Source of the DNA: Owenia fusiformis
Lineage: Eukaryota > Annelida > Polychaeta > Sabellida > Oweniidae
Assembly: GCA_903813345.2 (NCBI GenBank)
Contig: CAIIXF020000004.1
Location: 8,513,525 to 8,577,524 of the forward strand
Direction: 5' to 3'
Length of the DNA: 64,000 bases
The notes beneath the pieces are model-generated. The model was given only the letters and a program-made list of their open reading frames with translations. It did not search any database and had not been told where the DNA came from. A program made the translations under genes and the position numbers. Positions 58,304 to 64,000 of the stretch are shown piece by piece. Each line of letters opens with the position of its first letter. The stretch's first letter is position 1.

Positions 58304-61300
58304 GTATGTAGAATATCATTTAAAAAAAACTTTAAAATGCTATTATGACTTGATGTAGCTTTAGCAGTTGGAATTCTTTTAACATTACAACAAAATTACT
58401 TTGCATCATTTCGGTGCTTGATGACAAGACCGACGACTTCGACATGTTTTGTGAATAATGAAAATTGATGCCATTCATCAAAATCATTTAGTGCTCTATT
58501 GGCACCTGTCCAGAAATTCAGTACCTTTTGTTAGCCTATAAATTGAAAATACAGTATCATGCCATATTAAATAGGAAACTTGAAGATTTCAACTCTTGCT
58601 ACATGTATACATAATCTTCAGGTACGGGGGATCCAGAACCAACAGTTATTAGGACATATCAGGGATACACTGCAGTCGTCAGTATACCAATAGCAAGCCG
58701 AGGCCTGTTTCTGAAGTTCTGTCCAGCAGATGGTAATGCTATATACTACTATAAATTATTGTTTAAAAATGATCAGGATATTTAACTTCAAATATATAAT
58801 GGTTATTAACTGAAAAATCTATTTATGAAGCATTTTTGGTCACCTTGTGTCATTTAGTTTTTGGAAAGCACTCGATCATTCGTAAACCTGGTCAGCCATA
58901 CACTTGCATAGGTGTCTTTCTACAAAGAATGGGTATCGATATGGCGAACTTTTTGAACACACGTTTCTCTTAAACCAGTCATAAAAAAATTCTGAACATT
59001 TTAAACATTGTCAATGTAATGGTCACCTTTTGAATGGTAACAATATAATTTGAAATAGATATGTATACTTTTCTCTATATTGTTTTAGAAACACATCGGA
59101 CACTACTTTTGTTCTTGGTATCATATGTTCGGAATGAAATGAAACATCTATCCGAACCTCATTGAAACAAAATGACACAACGTGTTTATGTCTCTCAATA
59201 TTGCAATTATACAAAGGATAGTTTGGTTGATTTAAAAAAAGTATCTTGTAAATGAAATTAAAGGTTTATCTTAGTTTTTATCTATTTTGGGTTTTTTTGT
59301 TTTAATTTTTTGTATACTTTTTGTTTAATCAACCAAAATTTCCTTTGTACAAATATAATATTGGGAAGACTAAGAAAATGTTGTATATGCTATTTTGTTC
59401 GAACAAGATTCGGAAAGATATTTTATTTCATTCTCAAGAAATGGTAAAAAGAAACAAAAAACAATTAAAATTGCAGCAAAAAACAAAAAATGTGAACAAA
59501 AAACAGTAATATAAAATAAATATGAATTATTTTCGCATTGAATTGTTGTCAATCAGTCAACATTACATAAAGGACCGTGTTTTTTACAGAATGTTTTCAA
59601 TGATTGGTTTAAGAGAAAAACATTGTTGAATTCAGTTCTCCATATCAATACCAATCTTTTTTGTAAAATTCACTGATTGAAAACCGACATTTTTTATGTC
59701 GATCGCACCCCCTGACTGAAAGCTGGCTACGCCCCTGCATAGTCATAGTAAATCGCAAACATATTTCGCAAGCCATGTAATAAGTATGAATTTGTCTTAC
59801 TTAAGGTTGTTGTGGGGCAAAGTCTACTCTATTTGGTCAGATGCAGACAATACCAAGTCTCATCAATGAAACAGTGGTGCGCCAGATTAATATGGTGAAC
59901 TTTTCGTTGAATGTGGATGCTACCCCGGCAATGTTGTATCGTCCACAAGGGAAGGACTTTTACTTAGAATACAAAGGAAGGCTTACTGACTTTATGAAGT
60001 GGAAGGCTGAGTAAGTTGTTGCGAATATACTAATAGTGGAGTGTTAGTCTTCTGTCTTCTGTCAGTCTTATGTTTGTCTTCTTTGTCGTACTATTTAAAA
60101 CCCTCGGATAATTACTACATATAATTTTCTCAAAGGTGCTTTCATTAATATGATTCCGTTATTTTATATTTCACGTTTTGCATATATAAAATAAACATTT
60201 TAAAATAATATAGAATATTTTATTATTACAGAACCACTAAAGATATTAATGCAGGTAAGCTAAGCTAGAATACCTGTGTCAAATATGTAATATATATGAT
60301 TAAACAGACCATACCTGATTGTTTACAAAGTAACGTACTTTATAATGTAGTTACATCACTCTACTATACCTAACCCCTAGAAATGCATAAGATACTCTGT
60401 TTGCATTTGTCTAATTGCATTGTTTAGTATATTTTTGAAAGTACCTTATTAACATCTAACTTCCAACCAATAAACCATTAATAAGGAAAAGCCAAATAAA
60501 AACAAATAACATAATCATTACTAATAAGCCAAATGGGTTGCTCATGAACACCAAATGCAAGGTATAGTAGAATGTACATCGAATCATATTGCAGGTAGAA
60601 TTCGTCGTGGATCTGATGTTGAACGTCCTGGAAAAAGAAGAAAAGTACCAACATTAACAGATACTAGAAATGCTGAAACTTGTCCAATCGCAGGTGTGTA
60701 CGACTAATTTAGAGATGCTACTGCGAATGAAAATAATATCCACTTATTCGAGTTAACATTTCAAATTTACTTTGCATGTTGTTCGTTTTCACCTTGTATA
60801 ATGAATTGTTATATTGTAATCGTAGACTTATTCACGCAACATCAAATCACGAGTACTTCTTTTTACTTTAGTGAACAGGTTTAGCAATGTTCCATCATAT
60901 TGTTTGTATGGATTCCACAAAGATTCATACACACGTTCCGACCTTAGTATAAAAGATTTGGAGAACGAGTGCAAGGAAAAATGCACCAAAGACGATGTTG
61001 ACACGGTAATGTATTCCATACGAGTACTGCTCAAAACCATCATACGACCAGATATGCTGGTTTCAGCCTCGGCCCTGTCATTTGTAGATAATTTTGTAAA
61101 GTAAAATAAAGAAACCATAAAAACTAAAATCATACGACCATCTCCTTGATGTGCTCCAAGCATGATCAATGGAATTACATATTTTCTTTTCATTTAGACA
61201 ATAGTTTTAAAAATACAAAACAATATACATTATATATTACCATAAGCTAATTCGAAATAAATCTAGAGAATTAATTCCAACACTTTTCTTTATTCAAAGT

Positions 61301-64000
61301 GCATGATGTGCTATTACCTTTAGGGACGATGTCTCGTGACAGTTACAGATGGTGCATTTGAAGAAGATGAACCTAAGGCTGAGTCGATCGACCAACAAGC
61401 AGACGAGTGTTCCGAATATATGAAAGAATATAACATTTGTAATGTATGTGTTCCTTTGTTATGTTTTATTATAGTCCTCCATAATATACTCACAGAACAA
61501 GTGATTATTGAAATACATATTTTTCCCAGAAGAATTTTCCCCTTAGATTGTGATAATGGTTCATCTTGAATGGTAGGGGAGGGGGCCATGGCTCAGTTAC
61601 AAACAAACAGTGTTGCCAGAACTTCTTTTCTTCTAATTTGGTGCACTTATTAAACAATCATACATTGAGGAGTGACATAAATTTCAGGAACATAGCATTA
61701 ATATAGCCAAAGGACCTATTATGATTTGGTGAACACAATTCAACATTTTTTTCTCTTAAACCAGTTATCGAATCGAAAAATCTCAGTGTTGAAAATAGCT
61801 TAATGTATAAGAAGAAATTAACGGAAAATCACCCATGCCTTACATCTCCCTCGACAAGAAAAATCTAGTTGCCCAATCAGTCATCATTAGAACACAACTC
61901 CCACATTTCCGAAACCACAATCCACAATGAATCATCGTTTAATATCCCTACCATTCAAGATCCAATATCACAATCAAATATCAGAACACCAAAGGATATT
62001 TCATTCATTCTGAAACCTTTGTACGTGTGGAAAGACGATCTACTAAAGATATAAAATTATATTAGTCGAAAATATTTGGAGATACAATTTACATGTGCAT
62101 ACGATATAGAACATTAAGTCTCCAATAAAGTGATTATGATATCATCCAGTCTCAAAGAATCTCAATAAGTAAAAGTAAAACATTTAATGTGACATTTTTA
62201 ATCTCTGAAAAACTTTTATTTCAGTCCAAGGATATTTCTGACTGCGAAATTGTAGGTGTCAAGCGTGAGCGATCTAAGAGGCTCATAGAAACTCCTTCGT
62301 AAGTTAATAAACAAAAAGTCACTTTAAAAGAGGTAAAATGCCATAGCTAATAGTTGAACTTCCTTGCCTGCATAGCTTTTGTTTTGTAATTAAAAAATCT
62401 CATTTCTGTATATATATATATATTTCATATTGTTGCTTAATTACTCATTTATTGTTTATTGTGGAATCTTTAAAAATTGTATTACCCATATTGTTCCTCG
62501 AAGACGTAATCAATAATGTGATGATATAACGTCAATCATTATACGAAACATAAGAAGTTCATCTTTGCATGCAGATAGAATAGCGGTAATGGAAGATTTA
62601 GGTTTATGGGAGATACACCATGGCCTCTCATATCGCAGATACCAAATTGTAACGTCATGTGATCGCAGTAATAGGCCTACTTTTTTCGTTTTTATTGTAG
62701 ATGGAACAACTGTAAGCAATTCTTCCTCGGTGAGAAGCCTCCAAATTTTCCGACTGGTTCGTCCAGCAACCACAAGAAGATATGTCAGGTTAGTAAAATC
62801 ATACTTTAAATGAGTAAGAAATGTGAATGCTGTGTCATATGATTCAAGGTCACATTCATATATGATGACTTTATTCTGACCATTATTACAACATGCTTCA
62901 TTTCAAGAGTCATTTCAAGTCATCAGGATAGCTTAGTAAAATTATGAATCCATTCTTTGAAAACCTTAAGGACCGTATATCATTAATTTTTTCTCAATAT
63001 CTTACTTTTCTAAAAATGACCTCTCTTTTCTAGTTTTTCTCGTATGCTGGGTAGACTACTTGACGGCCATTTTGAATTTTTTGGTAAAGGGTGAGATATT
63101 TATCATCGTGTGTCTTGGGCGATATTTTGAAAAAAAAGTTAATGTAGAGTCCCAATCCATTGTTTGAGAGACCTACATTAATACTTGGAAGAAACAATTT
63201 AAAATACAATCTCCGATTCTGTACATCACGTCATTTTTACGGTTTTAAAGATATCGACTTTTAAAAATGTTATGCGATGAAAGCACCTCTTTAAATCCCC
63301 TTTGTTTTCATTTTATGAAAACGAGGCTGTATTCGCGGATGCAACTATCGGCTACCGGGTTGGCTGCAATTTACATTGCTTATTTTCTTATATCTACAAT
63401 TTTCCATCCGTGCCGCAAGTGAAGACTTTGAAAGCTGGCATTAACATTTCAGCCCATCATATGTTACGCCTTGTCGTCGTATTCATTCTAATGAGAAATG
63501 CTGTTATATTGGAAGGCAAGGACCAAAAAGGAAATATATGTGACCTATATGCAATACTTACTGATGTAAACTATTTGAGACTCAAAACCAAATTAAACCA
63601 TATTAGATTGTCACTTCAAAATTACATGAAATATTTTAGGACTTGAATGAAAAAAATCCAACCAAATTCTACTACGCGACATTGTATGATACTAGTCGCA
63701 AGATACCTCATTGGTCCGCCTATAAAGTGACAAAAGTTTGTCCGCCGGGATATTCACCACGACCTTCCTATTGGAGAAAGGATAATGGTAAAAACTCTAT
63801 CAATGATTTATTATTTTTTAAAGCATGAAACTTATATCATTTTTTAATGTTGAGCAAGAGCAATGCATACAGTTGTTAGATTTTACATTCGCTTAATTTA
63901 AACTGAGTATTTGACAAATTGTTTTAAAAGGTTTGGGTTGTTCAGATCAGGCGAATGATGCTCATTATACCAATAAAAATAAAGGCAAAAACGATAAGCA
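57580..64000 (+). CDS. Secreted pseudoprotease-endonuclease fusion (5' part)
   Basis: Coding exons: 57580-58303, 58622-58732, 59806-60010, 60232-60254, 60595-60693, 60872-61005, 61324-61443, 62225-62298, 62701-62788, 63640-63787, and 63931 onward past the window. All borders are GT-AG with consistent phases, about 598 residues so far. Domains: signal peptide 1-22; trypsin-like fold about 25-235; a small beta-rich segment about 243-346; a basic, Cys-rich linker about 347-496; and the N-terminal part of an ENDOD1-type DNA/RNA non-specific endonuclease from about 500 ('CKQFF....PP', 'KKICQ', 'YYATLYDTSRKIPHWSAYKV'). The trypsin triad is replaced. RIRR (356-359) and RSKR (488-491) fit furin cleavage. 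The nuclease active site (usually an (D/E)RGH-like motif) would lie beyond the window, so activity cannot be judged. Probably a secreted DNA- or RNA-degrading protein. The start has AAAAATGG context. Confidence 0.8.
58952..59640. mobile_element. ~0.7-kb foldback element in intron 2
   Basis: A long imperfect palindrome. TTCTCTTAAACCAGT near 58965 is matched by TTGGTTTAAGAGAAAAACA near 59605. Toward the centre TACAAAGGATAGTTTGGTTG and ATTTAAA (59210-59235) are matched by TTTAATCAACCAAAATTTCC (59324 on). The two opposite-strand frames at 59023-59214 and 59321-59509 give related peptides only because of this palindrome. A third end of the same type (TTCTCTTAAACCAGTTATCG) is at about 61750 in intron 7. 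Confidence 0.7.
60357..60574. mobile_element. Intact 218-bp MITE in intron 4
   Basis: Terminal inverted repeats CACTCTACTATACCT (left) and AGGTATAGTAGAATG (right), with one mismatch. TACAT occurs on both sides (60352-60356, 60575-60579). It ends 20 bp before the exon 5 acceptor. The split copy at 41195-41828 belongs to the same family. Confidence 0.75.
61444..62224 (+). other. Intron 7 of the nuclease gene
   Basis: Starts GTATGT, ends TTATTTCAG. It contains one end of the foldback family seen at 58952-59640 (near 61728-61766). The open frame at 61869-62054 lies in this intron, with no recognisable domain and no splice-compatible role that I could find. Confidence 0.5.
62701..64000 (+). CDS. 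Exons 9-11: start of ENDOD1-type nuclease domain
   Basis: Exon 9 (62701-62788) has 'WNNCKQFFLGEKPPNF' and 'KKICQ'. Exon 10 (63640-63787) has 'FYYATLYDTSRKIPHWSAYK'. Exon 11 (63931 on) has 'LGCSDQANDAHYTNKNKGK'. This order C-x-x-F-F...P-P...K-I-C-Q, then A-T-L-Y-D-T-x-x-x-I-P-x-x-S-A-Y, then a Q-A-x-x-x-D/H-Y segment, is that of endonuclease domain-containing 1 (ENDOD1)-like proteins. In these the catalytic His motif follows a few residues later, outside this window. Confidence 0.8.
62789..63639 (+). other. Intron 9 of the nuclease gene
   Basis: Starts GTTAGT, ends ATATTTTAG. It holds a ~90-bp repeat (63037-63135) related to 24690-24780. The 114-residue open frame at 63302-63646 is intronic, has no recognisable domain and runs over the exon 10 acceptor, so I leave it out as a gene. 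Confidence 0.5.

Noticed and set aside
63302-63646. 114-residue frame in intron 9 of the nuclease gene
   Set aside because: It overlaps the acceptor of exon 10 in another frame, shows no known domain, and including it would break the ENDOD1-type sequence from KICQ to ATLYDT.

Overview
The window is nuclear DNA of an animal. It has spliced genes with GT-AG introns, a clear member of the bilaterian FAM43 family, a secreted ENDOD1-type nuclease gene, and a very high load of short non-autonomous transposons and satellites in AT-rich sequence. This suits a marine invertebrate (mollusc, brachiopod, echinoderm or similar), but nothing here fixes the species. I recognised no tRNA, rRNA, CRISPR array or bacterial-type operon.

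Three protein-coding genes are supported. (1) FAM43 (plus, coding 36436-37731) is one coding exon with a PTB/PID domain, preceded by a splice acceptor at 36383. (2) A gene on the minus strand (start 54559, stop 43050) can be joined into 13 coding exons whose phases all agree. It encodes a predicted 1795-residue single-pass membrane protein: signal anchor, helical stalk, 8-residue Pro/Asn/Asp/Thr repeats, a 1035-residue beta-rich block from one exon, and a helical tail with furin-like sites. I do not recognise the family. (3) A gene on the plus strand (57580 to beyond 64000) has at least 11 coding exons. It encodes a signal peptide, a trypsin-fold domain with all three catalytic positions replaced, a Cys-rich basic linker with furin-type sites, and the start of an ENDOD1-type DNA/RNA non-specific endonuclease domain that runs off the window. 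Genes 2 and 3 are divergent with about 2 kb between their proposed first exons.

The first 36 kb carry no convincing gene. In order they hold degenerate tandem repeats, a large inverted-repeat pair (745-4832), small inverted-repeat elements, a 0.5-kb pyrimidine tract (7858-8392), and a 9.4-kb repeat block (13615-23040). That block sits inside a 24-bp satellite that resumes in register on its other side, and it ends like a Helitron-type element. Beyond it lie hAT-like elements, a 4-kb TTAA-flanked long-TIR element (27795-31782) and a CATGG-rich satellite with a near-perfect 350-bp palindrome (32920-34930). Elements of the same kinds also occupy introns of genes 2 and 3.

The most notable items are the pseudoprotease-nuclease fusion, the unrecognised 1795-residue membrane protein, three copies of a 74-85 bp element each flanked by a perfect 9-bp target duplication, and the large insertion into the 24-bp satellite.
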